Below the pieces are notes generated by a model. The model made no database searches and was not told the origin of the DNA. It saw only the letters and a program-made list of their open reading frames with translations. From Prevotella melaninogenica (GTDB taxonomy: Bacteria; Bacteroidota; Bacteroidia; Bacteroidales; Bacteroidaceae): a DNA stretch of 64,000 nucleotides. Position numbers and translations under genes: made by a program. Positions 36,230-44,626 of this stretch are shown piece after piece (positions within the stretch are counted from its first letter, which is position 1; each line of letters opens with the position of its first letter). The stretch covers positions 1,364,001-1,428,000 of the forward strand of contig NZ_CP072359.1 of assembly GCF_018128065.1 (NCBI RefSeq), in the 5' to 3' direction.

Positions 36230-37294
36230 ATGGAATACAAAATTTTAGCTATCAACCCGGGATCGACATCAACCAAGATATCACTTGCGAATGATGATCA
36301 GCCCGTATTTGTTGCTGATATTGCACATACCAGAGAAGAACTGAGTAAATTTAAGCGTATCTCTGACCAATATCATTTTCGCAAACAGGTTGTTATTGAG
36401 GAGTTGAAGAATAGAAATATTCCTTTGGACTTTGATGCTGTTATCGGACGTGGTGGACTTGCCAAACCTGTTTCAAGTGGTGTTTTTACCATCACTGATC
36501 ATATGATAATTGATCAGCAACGAGCTATTCACCAACATGCCTGTGATCTTGGCTGTATGATTGCTGATGAGATTGCACGAGAAATCCCGGGCTGTAAAAG
36601 TTTTATTGCTGACCCTGGTGTAGTAGACGAAATGGAACCAGAAGCACGTTTGTCGGGTTCTCCTCTCATGCCACGTATGTGTATCTGGCATGCTCTAAAC
36701 CAAAAAGCAATTGGTAGACGATTTGCTAAAGATATGGGTACAACTTATGAAAAACTGAACCTCATTATATGTCATTTGGGAGGTGGAATATCTATTGCAG
36801 CACATTCTCAAGGGAGGGCTATTGATGCTAATAATGCATTAGATGGTGAAGGTCCTTTCTCTCCAGAACGAGCAGGTTCACTACCTGCTGCCGACCTGAT
36901 TCGTCTTTGTTTTAGTGGGAAATATACAGAAGATCAGTTATTGAAGAAGGTGAGTGGTCATGCAGGTCTTATTGCTCACCTTGGAACAAACGACCTTAGG
37001 GAGATAACTAATTGGATTAAGGCTGGTGATAAGCATGCCGAACTTGTTGTATCTGCTATGATATGGCACATTGCTAAGAATATTGCAGCAGAAGGTGCTG
37101 TATTATGTGGAAATATTGATGCGATTCTGCTTACAGGTGGTATGGCAAAATCTGACTATATCATTGAGCATCTCAAAAAACGCCTTTCCTATCTCGCACC
37201 AATCCATGTTTATCCCGGTCAAGATGAAATGCAAGCATTGACTGAAAATGCCTTAGCAGTCCTTCGAGGTGAACGCAAAGCACAGGAGTATTAA
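36230..37294 (+). CDS. buk: Butyrate kinase
   Basis: Buk moves the phosphate of butyryl-phosphate (or a branched acyl-phosphate) to ADP. The 354-residue protein has the acetate/butyrate kinase actin-like fold: phosphate loop ILAINPGSTSTKISL (residues 4-18), IGRGGLAKPV, IADPGVVDEM, ICHLGGGISIAAH (about 181-193) and LTGGMAKSDYI. The length and the PGSTSTK loop fit butyrate kinase rather than acetate kinase. It lies between ptb and sucC. Confidence 0.92.
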   Translation: MEYKILAINPGSTSTKISLANDDQPVFVADIAHTREELSKFKRISDQYHFRKQVVIEELKNRNIPLDFDAVIGRGGLAKPVSSGVFTITDHMIIDQQRAIHQHACDLGCMIADEIAREIPGCKSFIADPGVVDEMEPEARLSGSPLMPRMCIWHALNQKAIGRRFAKDMGTTYEKLNLIICHLGGGISIAAHSQGRAIDANNALDGEGPFSPERAGSLPAADLIRLCFSGKYTEDQLLKKVSGHAGLIAHLGTNDLREITNWIKAGDKHAELVVSAMIWHIAKNIAAEGAVLCGNIDAILLTGGMAKSDYIIEHLKKRLSYLAPIHVYPGQDEMQALTENALAVLRGERKAQEY

Positions 37295-37365
37295 GAACTT
37301 CTACAAAAAAACTATCAAGAATCCTAAACAATTAAAACATAGTTTATAAATTAAAACCAGATCGT

Positions 37366-38505
37366 ATGAAGGTACATGAATACCAAGCAAAGAAATTCTT
37401 TGCAAGTTATGGGCTTCCAGTAGACCGCAACATTATTTGCCGTACTCCTGACGAAGCTGTTGAAGCCTACAAGCAATTAGGTGTTGAGAAAGCCGTAGTA
37501 AAGGCTCAGGTTCACACAGGCGGCCGTGGTAAGGCTGGTGGTGTAAAACTTGGTAGTAATGAGGCTGAGATTCGTCAGCATGCTGAAGCTATCTTGGGTA
37601 TGGATATCAAGGGTTTCATCGTTGACAGAGTACTTGTCAGCGAAGCCGTTGATATTGCTTCTGAATACTATATGAGTATTCTTGTTGATCGAAAGTCAAA
37701 ATGTCCTATGTTGATGCTAAGCCGTGCTGGAGGTATGGATATTGAGCAGGTGGCAAAGGAAACACCTGAGAGAATTGAGAAAATTGTCATTGACCCTGTT
37801 ATTGGCATGAGCGACTTTCTCGCACGTGAGGCAGCCTTTAAGCTCTTTGATGACATGGCACAGGTTAAACAGGCTGTACCAATCTTCAAGAATATCTATA
37901 AACTTTTTACAGAAAAGGATGCTTCCTTGGCTGAAATCAATCCTTTGGTGATGTTGAAAGATGGGACACTAAAGGCTATTGATGCTAAGATGACCTTTGA
38001 CGACAATGCCCTTTTCCGTCATCCAGATGTCGCTGAACTCTTCGAGCCAACCGAGGAAGAGCGTAAAGAACGCGATGCTAAAGACAAGGGATTTAGCTAT
38101 GTGAATCTTGGTGGAAGCATTGGCTGTATGGTAAATGGTGCTGGTCTTGCCATGGCTACCATGGATATGATTAAGCTCTATGGCGGTGAACCTGCTAACT
38201 TCCTTGATATTGGTGGTAGTTCCAACCCAGAGAAGATTGTTGAGGCTATGAAGCTTCTTCTGAGTGACAAGCATGTAAAAGTAGTGTTAATCAACATCTT
38301 TGGCGGTATTACACGTTGTGATGATGTTGCAAACGGACTCTTAGAAGCATTCAAGGTTATCGAAACAGATATCCCTATTGTCATCCGTCTGACAGGAACT
38401 AATGAAGCTGAAGGAAGAGCTATCCTCGAAGGCACTCACTTCACTGTCGGCACAAGTATGGCAGATGCTGGACATAAAGCTGTAGAACTGAGCAAAAAAC
38501 TTTAA
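37366..38505 (+). CDS. sucC: Succinyl-CoA ligase (ADP-forming) beta subunit
   Basis: SucC is the nucleotide-binding subunit of the enzyme that interconverts succinyl-CoA with succinate and ATP. The 379 residues have the ATP-grasp start MKVHEYQAKKFFASYG and QVHTGGRGKAGGVKL, the Mg-binding EINPLV (about 191-196) and the C-terminal CoA-ligase domain with LDIGGSS and INIFGGITRCD. It follows buk by 71 bases and precedes sucD by 12 bases. Confidence 0.95.
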   Translation: MKVHEYQAKKFFASYGLPVDRNIICRTPDEAVEAYKQLGVEKAVVKAQVHTGGRGKAGGVKLGSNEAEIRQHAEAILGMDIKGFIVDRVLVSEAVDIASEYYMSILVDRKSKCPMLMLSRAGGMDIEQVAKETPERIEKIVIDPVIGMSDFLAREAAFKLFDDMAQVKQAVPIFKNIYKLFTEKDASLAEINPLVMLKDGTLKAIDAKMTFDDNALFRHPDVAELFEPTEEERKERDAKDKGFSYVNLGGSIGCMVNGAGLAMATMDMIKLYGGEPANFLDIGGSSNPEKIVEAMKLLLSDKHVKVVLINIFGGITRCDDVANGLLEAFKVIETDIPIVIRLTGTNEAEGRAILEGTHFTVGTSMADAGHKAVELSKKL

Positions 38506-38517
38506 AAAACAAGCGTT

Positions 38518-39390
38518 ATGAGTATTCTAATTAATAAAGATACAAAGTTAATCGTACAGGGTATTACAGGTCGTGATGGTAGTTTCCACGCTTCAAAGAT
38601 GAAGGAGTATGGCACTAATGTTGTTGGTGGTACTTCACCTGGTAAAGCTGGGCAGGAAGTATGTGGTATCCCTGTATTCAACACAGTTAAGGATGCTGTT
38701 GCAGCAACAGGTGCCAACACATCTATCATTTTCGTACCAGCACCTTTTGCTAAAGACGCAATGCTTGAGGCTATTGACGGTGGTGTGAAACTCGTCATCT
38801 GTATTACAGAAGGTGTGCCTACGCTTGATGCTGTCGCAGCACAACGTTATGCAAGGATTAAAGGTGTAAAGGTAATTGGTCCAAACTGTCCAGGACTTAT
38901 TTCTCCAGAGGAGAGTATGGCTGGTATTATGCCTACTAATATCTTCAAGAAAGGACATACTGGTGTTATCAGCCGCAGTGGTACGCTTACTTATGAAGTA
39001 GTTTATAATCTTACACAAGCTGGTTTGGGGCAATCTACAGCAGTTGGTGTAGGTGGTGACCCTGTCGTAGGACTTTATTTCGAGGAGCTTCTTCGCATGT
39101 TCCAAGATGATCCAGAGACAGATAGTATTGCACTCATTGGAGAGATTGGTGGTGATGCCGAGGAACGTGCAGCTACGTTTATCAAAGAGAATGTAACAAA
39201 GCCTGTGGCTGTATTTATCTCAGGTCAGCAAGCTCCTCCGGGCAAGCAGATGGGACATGCGGGTGCCATCATTTCAAGTGGTTCTGGCTCTGCAAGCGAA
39301 AAGATTGCTGCTTTTGAAGCTGTTGGCGTACCTGTTGCACGTGAGACCAGCGAAATTCCTGAGCTCCTTAAGAAGCAATTAAATAAATAG
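38518..39390 (+). CDS. sucD: Succinyl-CoA ligase (ADP-forming) alpha subunit
   Basis: SucD carries the phospho-histidine and binds CoA. The 290 residues show the CoA-binding start VQGITGRDGSFHASKM, IGPNCPGLISPEE, and the active-site His in QMGHAGAIISSGSGSA (about residues 244-259; the His is the H of GHAG). The family ends with E-x-PELLKK, as here. It is the partner of sucC and the last gene of the ptb-buk-sucCD run. Confidence 0.96.
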   Translation: MSILINKDTKLIVQGITGRDGSFHASKMKEYGTNVVGGTSPGKAGQEVCGIPVFNTVKDAVAATGANTSIIFVPAPFAKDAMLEAIDGGVKLVICITEGVPTLDAVAAQRYARIKGVKVIGPNCPGLISPEESMAGIMPTNIFKKGHTGVISRSGTLTYEVVYNLTQAGLGQSTAVGVGGDPVVGLYFEELLRMFQDDPETDSIALIGEIGGDAEERAATFIKENVTKPVAVFISGQQAPPGKQMGHAGAIISSGSGSASEKIAAFEAVGVPVARETSEIPELLKKQLNK

Positions 39391-39451
39391 AGAAACTACG
39401 TTTATAGTTAAATAAACTACAAACTATATATAGAACTTATATCTAAATCGA

Positions 39452-39493
39452 GTAGGAGATAAATACTAATCATAGGTGTTTACCTCCTACTTT
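39452..39493 (+). terminator. Terminator after sucD
   Basis: GTAGGAGaTAAA (39452-39463) pairs with TTTAcCTCCTAC (39479-39490) with one mismatch, then TTTC. It is about 60 bases past the stop. Confidence 0.6.
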
Positions 39494-39603
39494 CATGTTT
39501 ACCAATCTCTCATATCACCGTACGTGCTCTTCCTTATTAGTCAAGAGTCAAGAAATAAGTTTGGAGACTTGTATCCGTTGGACAATGCTTATTCCGAACA
39601 TAA

Positions 39604-39646
39604 AAAAAACGATAAAAGAGAAATACCCCTTTTACCGTTTTTTAAT
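39604..39646. terminator. Bidirectional terminator between sucD and the FadL-type gene
   Basis: A 15-base stem with one mismatch (39604-39618 with 39629-39643) has A-runs on the left and T-runs on the right, so it can act in both directions. It is 15 bases from the FadL-type stop. Confidence 0.75.
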
Positions 39647-39660
39647 TCACATGTAATTTC

Positions 39661-41274
39661 TTAAAAAGTATAGCCTAATGTGAGGAGTAACTGATTTTTG
39701 TTGTTCTTGACATCAGCGGTTGTTGCAATGTTAGACTCCTTCACAGTTGTAGCACCAGAAGGTATAGAAACATCTCTAATATTAGAGAAAGGAGCAAATG
39801 ACCCATTCTGTGCACTATACTGATAAGCCAAATCAATATTGAACTTCTTTACTTTATAACCAATGCCTAATGTAAAACGGTTGATGGAGCTCCAGTTAGT
39901 ATAGTCTGTTGTAGAAGAATAAGCTGTACCTAAAGAAGCAAGACCGGGATCTTTCTGCGCATCACTTACATATTTTGGACTTACATAGTTGTAACCCATA
40001 CGCAAAGCAACATTACTTACTGGCTTGTACTCAATACCTAACTTCAAAGTGCTAACACCCTTCAGAACTTCCTTCGTGTGAGCATTCATAATCCTATCAG
40101 GACTTGATGACTCATAGTACTCACCATAAAAATAATCATAGTAACCACCATCATTGACCCTGCTATTGATGTCAGCATAGTTCTCATATTCGTATGTTGC
40201 ACCCAAGGCAAGGTAGTTGCCAACAGTGTGACCAAGAGAGAAACCAAACTTCCAAGGTGTCCACATCTTGAAATCATATGAGTTAACACCTTTTTCCGGA
40301 CTTGATGTGCCTGCATAAACAAGACGAGTAACATTTGAAGTCGTCAAGTCATACCATGTTGGAGACTTCACGTATGCACCAATTCTAAATGGAGACTCAG
40401 CTACTGGACGAACAATTACACCAGCAGTGATATCAAAACCTGAACCCGTTACCTTTCTCTCATCACGAACAAGTACACCACCAGCATTGTTTAAGTTTTC
40501 ACGATACTCACTGTATCCCCTATAATTAACATCCTTCATACCGAATGTCAAACCGAGATAAACCCTATCATTGAAGTTTCCGCTCACAGCAAAGTCATAA
40601 TTACCAATATAACCAGTGTTTGCACGAGCAAGATTATAGCCCGTAGCCGACTCATAGTTAAACCTTCCTGTGTTTTTATCAGGGATAAGATTATTCCAAT
40701 AAAGGTAATCAATCTGACTCCAAGTATATGCTACATTTGATGATGACGAAGCGTCTACATAACCAACATTCTCACCATTCTTATCCTTACGAACAAAGAA
40801 TCCACCAGAATTCTCATTACCAAGCATACCCTTAATATATGACTGCTTGTTCTGTGAACTATTGCTCAAAGAACCTGTTGCATTAAGAATATAATCAAAG
40901 TTCTTGCTCTTATGATAGTTGAAACCAAAGTTAAGGAAAGACTTCTGTCCAGTACGAGTAGAATAAACGCCACCTATCTGGTCAAAGCTCAAGTTAGTCT
41001 TCTTACCATTAGCAAACTCCTTACCATCTGACTGCATAAGAAGACCACCACTGACACTAATATTATTATGACGGAATAAACCGATACCAGCTGGGTTAGA
41101 ACCGATAGTAGAAATATCAGCACCCAAGGCCTCCATAGCTCCACCCATACCAACGTAGCGTGCGGTACCATTCAAGTCCTCTCCTGCTAACTTAGCATTC
41201 TCGTATGTCTCCTGTGCATTTGCAGACAAAGCAGCAAACAACGAAACAGCAAAGAAAATATATTTACTCTTCAT
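39661..41274 (-). CDS. Outer-membrane transport protein of the OmpP1/FadL family
   Basis: The 537-residue protein has a signal peptide ending ALSANAQ and the FadL-type N-terminus GTARYVGMGGAMEALGADISTIGSNPAG (about 36-63, in pieces), whose NPAG motif is a family hallmark. It has many barrel strands and a terminal LLLTLGYTF. FadL proteins let hydrophobic molecules across the outer membrane; in Bacteroidota such genes are often labelled hemin receptor without proof. It lies 42 bases behind the Tyr-rich secreted protein gene on the same strand. Confidence 0.87.
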   Translation of the reverse strand: MKSKYIFFAVSLFAALSANAQETYENAKLAGEDLNGTARYVGMGGAMEALGADISTIGSNPAGIGLFRHNNISVSGGLLMQSDGKEFANGKKTNLSFDQIGGVYSTRTGQKSFLNFGFNYHKSKNFDYILNATGSLSNSSQNKQSYIKGMLGNENSGGFFVRKDKNGENVGYVDASSSSNVAYTWSQIDYLYWNNLIPDKNTGRFNYESATGYNLARANTGYIGNYDFAVSGNFNDRVYLGLTFGMKDVNYRGYSEYRENLNNAGGVLVRDERKVTGSGFDITAGVIVRPVAESPFRIGAYVKSPTWYDLTTSNVTRLVYAGTSSPEKGVNSYDFKMWTPWKFGFSLGHTVGNYLALGATYEYENYADINSRVNDGGYYDYFYGEYYESSSPDRIMNAHTKEVLKGVSTLKLGIEYKPVSNVALRMGYNYVSPKYVSDAQKDPGLASLGTAYSSTTDYTNWSSINRFTLGIGYKVKKFNIDLAYQYSAQNGSFAPFSNIRDVSIPSGATTVKESNIATTADVKNNKNQLLLTLGYTF

Positions 41275-41316
41275 TTCTGATATTCTTTATTAATTAAACA
41301 TTCATTATCCTAAATA

Positions 41317-42363
41317 CTATCTATGACTACCGAAGGTACTGCGTGAGCCACCAGAGCTGCTGCCTCCACCGCCAGAATATGAGCCACCGAAGCTACCACC
41401 ACCTCTTGCACCACCAAATGAGCTTGGTGAAGGCTGTGAGAATGTAGAGCGTTCTGGCTGAGAATAAGAGCGTGTCTGATTCTCAAAACCATTCTGACGT
41501 GCGCCAGCGAAGCGGTCATAGTAACTTCTCATATCATTACTCTGAGATGCATTGTTTCCATACTGGTTTACATTGCCACGACGATTTGAGAAAGAAGATC
41601 GTCCGTTGTCATAGGAACCACTCCTTGCTTGAGAACCAAAGTCTCTTGAAGAGTTACCCCAGTGATTAGCTGTACCTGTATGACCATTGTAAGCATAGTA
41701 GCCACCTCTTCTATAACCATAATAAGGATAGCCACCATAATAGCCATAATATCTGCTCCATGGGTTGTACCAACCATAGTCAGCATAACCATAATAGTAT
41801 GGATAACCGCCATAGTAGCCATAATATGAATAACGACCATAATAGCTATAGTAAGGATAACCACCATAGTAGCCATAATACCATGGATCATCCCATCTGT
41901 CATACCAGCCACCATAATAAGGTGAACGCCATCCCCAACCTACATAGATTGAAGAGCGACCAGCAAACCAAGGGTCATAATAGCCACCCCAGAAGCCATC
42001 AAAGCGACTCATTCTTCTGCTATATGCGAAGTCGTCCTCGCCACTCTCATACTTACGAGTGAAGCCTCCATAGATAGTGTCAAGTACTACAGAGTCTCCA
42101 TGCAGTGTAGAGATACGTGACATGAAGATATCATTTCCAAGAGAATCAACTCCAATTTTCTTATAATTGTACTTGCCACGACGATTGTATTCGTCATTAG
42201 ACTTACCGATACCGCTATAATAGACAGGGCGTTCTTCCTCCATTATACTCTGTTGATAAGCAGACTGCTCTGCCTTTGATGGGGTAAAATAAAGGTCATC
42301 TTGTGCCATTGATAACAATGGCATAGCTCCAAACAAAACTGAAAGCAAAAGAAATCGTTTCAT
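41317..42363 (-). CDS. Secreted tyrosine/glycine-rich protein (function unknown)
   Basis: The 348-residue protein has a signal peptide (ending LLSMAQ). After about residue 125 comes an extreme low-complexity region built of Y, G and P (repeats of YYGGYPYY and YGYYGG to about residue 225). The tail is rich in Ser, Arg, Gln and Gly and ends GGGSSSGGSRSTFGSHR. No known domain was recognised. The composition suggests a surface or matrix protein, or one that sticks through aromatic residues. It has its own promoter region and is followed by the FadL-type gene. Confidence 0.75.
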   Translation of the reverse strand: MKRFLLLSVLFGAMPLLSMAQDDLYFTPSKAEQSAYQQSIMEEERPVYYSGIGKSNDEYNRRGKYNYKKIGVDSLGNDIFMSRISTLHGDSVVLDTIYGGFTRKYESGEDDFAYSRRMSRFDGFWGGYYDPWFAGRSSIYVGWGWRSPYYGGWYDRWDDPWYYGYYGGYPYYSYYGRYSYYGYYGGYPYYYGYADYGWYNPWSRYYGYYGGYPYYGYRRGGYYAYNGHTGTANHWGNSSRDFGSQARSGSYDNGRSSFSNRRGNVNQYGNNASQSNDMRSYYDRFAGARQNGFENQTRSYSQPERSTFSQPSPSSFGGARGGGSFGGSYSGGGGSSSGGSRSTFGSHR

Positions 42364-42430
42364 ATACCTTATATTTTAAATTATATTTATTTTTAACACC
42401 AAGATTAGTATGTATACAATCTTTATAATG

Positions 42431-42461
42431 CAAAAATAAGACAACTTTCTTTGCAAATATA
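42431..42461 (-). promoter_or_regulatory. Promoter region of the Tyr-rich / FadL-type operon
   Basis: Two -7 boxes lie on the minus strand: TATTTTTG (42431-42438) and TATATTTG (42454-42461), 67 and 90 bases before the ATG. Confidence 0.45.
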
Positions 42462-42503
42462 CGGATTTTCCCTAATCTATAGTAGGTTTTTCCCTATTTT
42501 TTA

Positions 42504-42511
42504 TAATTTTG
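42504..42511 (+). promoter_or_regulatory. Promoter -7 box of prmA
   Basis: TAATTTTG lies 21 bases before the ATG at 42533. A possible TTG start at 42509 overlaps it and is rejected. Confidence 0.55.
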
Positions 42512-42532
42512 CAGTATAAATTTAACACCAAG

Positions 42533-43402
42533 ATGAAATATATACAAGTAAGATTTACGGCAGAACCTGATTCTCAGGACGTAAGAGACATTATTGCTTC
42601 TCTTGCAGGTGAAGTTGGATTCGATTCCTTCACAGACGAGACAGATGGTCTCGTTGGCTACTGCCAAGAAGACCTTTTCAATGAAGAAACACTCACTGAG
42701 ACCATGCAAAACTTGCCTATTCCGGACGTAAAAGTATCTTTTACAGCTAATCAAGTCGAGGATAAAAACTGGAATGAGGAATGGGAGAAAGCTGGCTTTG
42801 ACCCAATAATAATTGATAATCGCTGTGCTATCATTTGCAAGAATATGGAAGAAGAGGCTATTGCTAACTATCCTCAACTTGCATCAATACCAATGAAGAT
42901 TGTTATTGATGCACAACAGGCTTTTGGTACAGGTACACATGAAACAACACAAATGATTGTTTCATTATTACTGAACCAAAACCTGAAGGACAAGAGAGTC
43001 CTCGACTGCGGCTGTGGAACAGGTATCTTAGGCATTGTTGCCGCAAAATGCGGTGCAAAAGAAGCCGTATGCTATGACATTGATGAATGGAGTGTACGAA
43101 ATGCCGAACACAATGCCAAACTAAATGGTGTAGAATTAGAGGTGCTTGAAGGCGATAAGCGAGTCTTATCACACGTAAGCGGTGTCTTTGATATCATCTT
43201 GGCAAATATCAATCGTAATATTATCCTTGAAGATATAGAAGAATTTGTCAGTGTCATGACGACTGATTCAAAGATTATTTTGAGTGGATTCTATGAACAG
43301 GATGCAGAAGCTATCCTTCAGAAAGCTAATGAACTCGGTCTGAAAGAGGTTCAACGTTTGTTGAATCATGACTGGTGCTGCCTACTGCTTGAACGGGCGT
43401 AA
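42533..43402 (+). CDS. prmA: Ribosomal protein L11 methyltransferase
   Basis: PrmA methylates ribosomal protein L11 with SAM. The 289-residue protein has a short N-terminal substrate-binding part with the typical KNWNEEWEKAGFDPI, then FGTGTHETTQMI (about 134-145) and the SAM-binding motif LDCGCGTGILGIVAAKCGA (about 160-178), with NINRN as the catalytic-site Asn motif. The last 77 bases overlap the end of the GH25 gene on the other strand. Confidence 0.93.
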   Translation: MKYIQVRFTAEPDSQDVRDIIASLAGEVGFDSFTDETDGLVGYCQEDLFNEETLTETMQNLPIPDVKVSFTANQVEDKNWNEEWEKAGFDPIIIDNRCAIICKNMEEEAIANYPQLASIPMKIVIDAQQAFGTGTHETTQMIVSLLLNQNLKDKRVLDCGCGTGILGIVAAKCGAKEAVCYDIDEWSVRNAEHNAKLNGVELEVLEGDKRVLSHVSGVFDIILANINRNIILEDIEEFVSVMTTDSKIILSGFYEQDAEAILQKANELGLKEVQRLLNHDWCCLLLERA

Positions 43403-44204
43403 CCTCTTCGGGAATAAGTAGTTGCTGCAAGTCGTAGAAGCTACCATTGTAGATATCTAAATCTACATATCCCTTAATACCTGGCAGCCTTCCGGCATCG
43501 GTATGCTGCCAGAATTTCCAAGCACCTTGATATTCCATCTGATTAACATAGTAGTGTGCTATCCAATAAGGATAGTCATCAAAGCGAGAATCAGAAAGAT
43601 ATTGGTCTTTAAACTTATAATAGGTATAGATGATAGGTTTCACATGATACCTATCTTCTACTATATGTAGCCATGTCAGAATATTCTGCTGGAACTCTTC
43701 CGTACTGATATTCTTTGGTTTATGCTCAACATCAAGAACAGGTGGTAAATCTCCCGGCTGCAAATGAACCATAGCAAGGAAGAAATAAGCCTGACGACGT
43801 GCCGACGAGTTATTGCTCCAGAAATGATAAACACCTCGTATAAAACCTGACTCTTTAGCATTATAGAAGTTATCTCTGAACTTTACATCAACATGACTAT
43901 CACCCTCTGTTGACTTTATGATAATAAAACGAATAGGCGAACGGTCTATCATCGCATTTCTAAGTCGGTTCCAATTAATCGTACCCTGATAACGACTTAC
44001 ATCAATACCATAAATCGTATAGCCCTCTGGATAATCAGGATCACCATAAATAGCACGCCATCTAAATCCTGTAGGTGATACAAAGAAATAATAGAACAAG
44101 AAACTATATCCAGCAGCAAGACACAATCCACCTGCCCATCTCATCCAACTTGGCATCTGAACCCAAGTTTTTAGTATTGAATGAAGTGCTTTGGAGATAA
44201 ACAT
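43326..44204 (-). CDS. Membrane-anchored GH25 lysozyme-like glycoside hydrolase
   Basis: GH25 enzymes cut the beta-1,4 bond between MurNAc and GlcNAc in peptidoglycan. The 292-residue protein has one N-terminal membrane segment (about 24-44) and then the GH25 barrel, with GIDVSRYQGTINW (about 68-80), IKSTEG, GVYHFW and the catalytic pair in PPVLDVEHK. The barrel seems complete by DIYNGSFYDLQQLL. The final 26 or so residues are an extra tail encoded opposite the prmA end. A 22-bp repeat array overlaps its putative promoter. Confidence 0.88.
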   Translation of the reverse strand: MFISKALHSILKTWVQMPSWMRWAGGLCLAAGYSFLFYYFFVSPTGFRWRAIYGDPDYPEGYTIYGIDVSRYQGTINWNRLRNAMIDRSPIRFIIIKSTEGDSHVDVKFRDNFYNAKESGFIRGVYHFWSNNSSARRQAYFFLAMVHLQPGDLPPVLDVEHKPKNISTEEFQQNILTWLHIVEDRYHVKPIIYTYYKFKDQYLSDSRFDDYPYWIAHYYVNQMEYQGAWKFWQHTDAGRLPGIKGYVDLDIYNGSFYDLQQLLIPEEVTPVQAVGSTSHDSTNVEPLSDRVH

Positions 44205-44260
44205 TTTCTTACTTTTGGATAATTTAAAGTTCTACTTTACTTCTACATTAAATTGACTTT

Positions 44261-44346
44261 CGAGATTTCTTTTCATGAACAAAAATATTTATTTTCATGA
44301 AGAAAAATATTTATTTACGTGAAAAAAAGAATTTATTTTCATGAAA
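44261..44346 (-). repeat. 22-bp tandem repeat with TTTCATGAAA palindromes upstream of the GH25 gene
   Basis: Four units have CATG (or CGTG) centres at 44275.5, 44297.5, 44319.5 and 44341.5, exactly 22 bases apart. Each holds a TTTCATGAAA-like palindrome in an AT-rich unit. The array lies 60-140 bases upstream of the GH25 start and overlaps a -7 box, so it may bind a regulator. Confidence 0.85.
44280..44287 (-). promoter_or_regulatory. Putative promoter -7 box of the GH25 gene
   Basis: TATTTTTG on the minus strand lies inside the 22-bp repeat array. Other units have a G instead of the last base of the box's complement, so only this unit gives a match. Confidence 0.4.
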
Positions 44347-44572
44347 ATAAATTAGCATACCATCTAAATAAGTTGAAAATATGATGTTTCTTTAGATACT
44401 ATTGACTACAAAAAAGAAGACTATTAAACACTACTTACAACCATAGTCAAGCACCTTTATTCTTGTATAAATTTTATAATAATAGATTGAAAATCAAAGG
44501 AGTAATTTAACTTTGTTTACTAACTACTTAAAACATAAGAGGTCAGCACCAAACAGGATATTGTATAAAACA

Positions 44573-44614
44573 AAAGAAGAAACAGAGGATATAACTATCC
44601 CCTATTTCTTCTTT
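44573..44614 (-). terminator. Terminator of pfp
   Basis: AAAGAAGAAA (44573-44582) pairs with TTTCTTCTTT (44605-44614), extended inward by AG/CT pairs. On the minus strand it is followed by TGTTTTATAC, 12 bases past the stop. The remaining 44347-44572 shows nothing else. Confidence 0.6.
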
Positions 44615-44626
44615 ATAAATATACTA

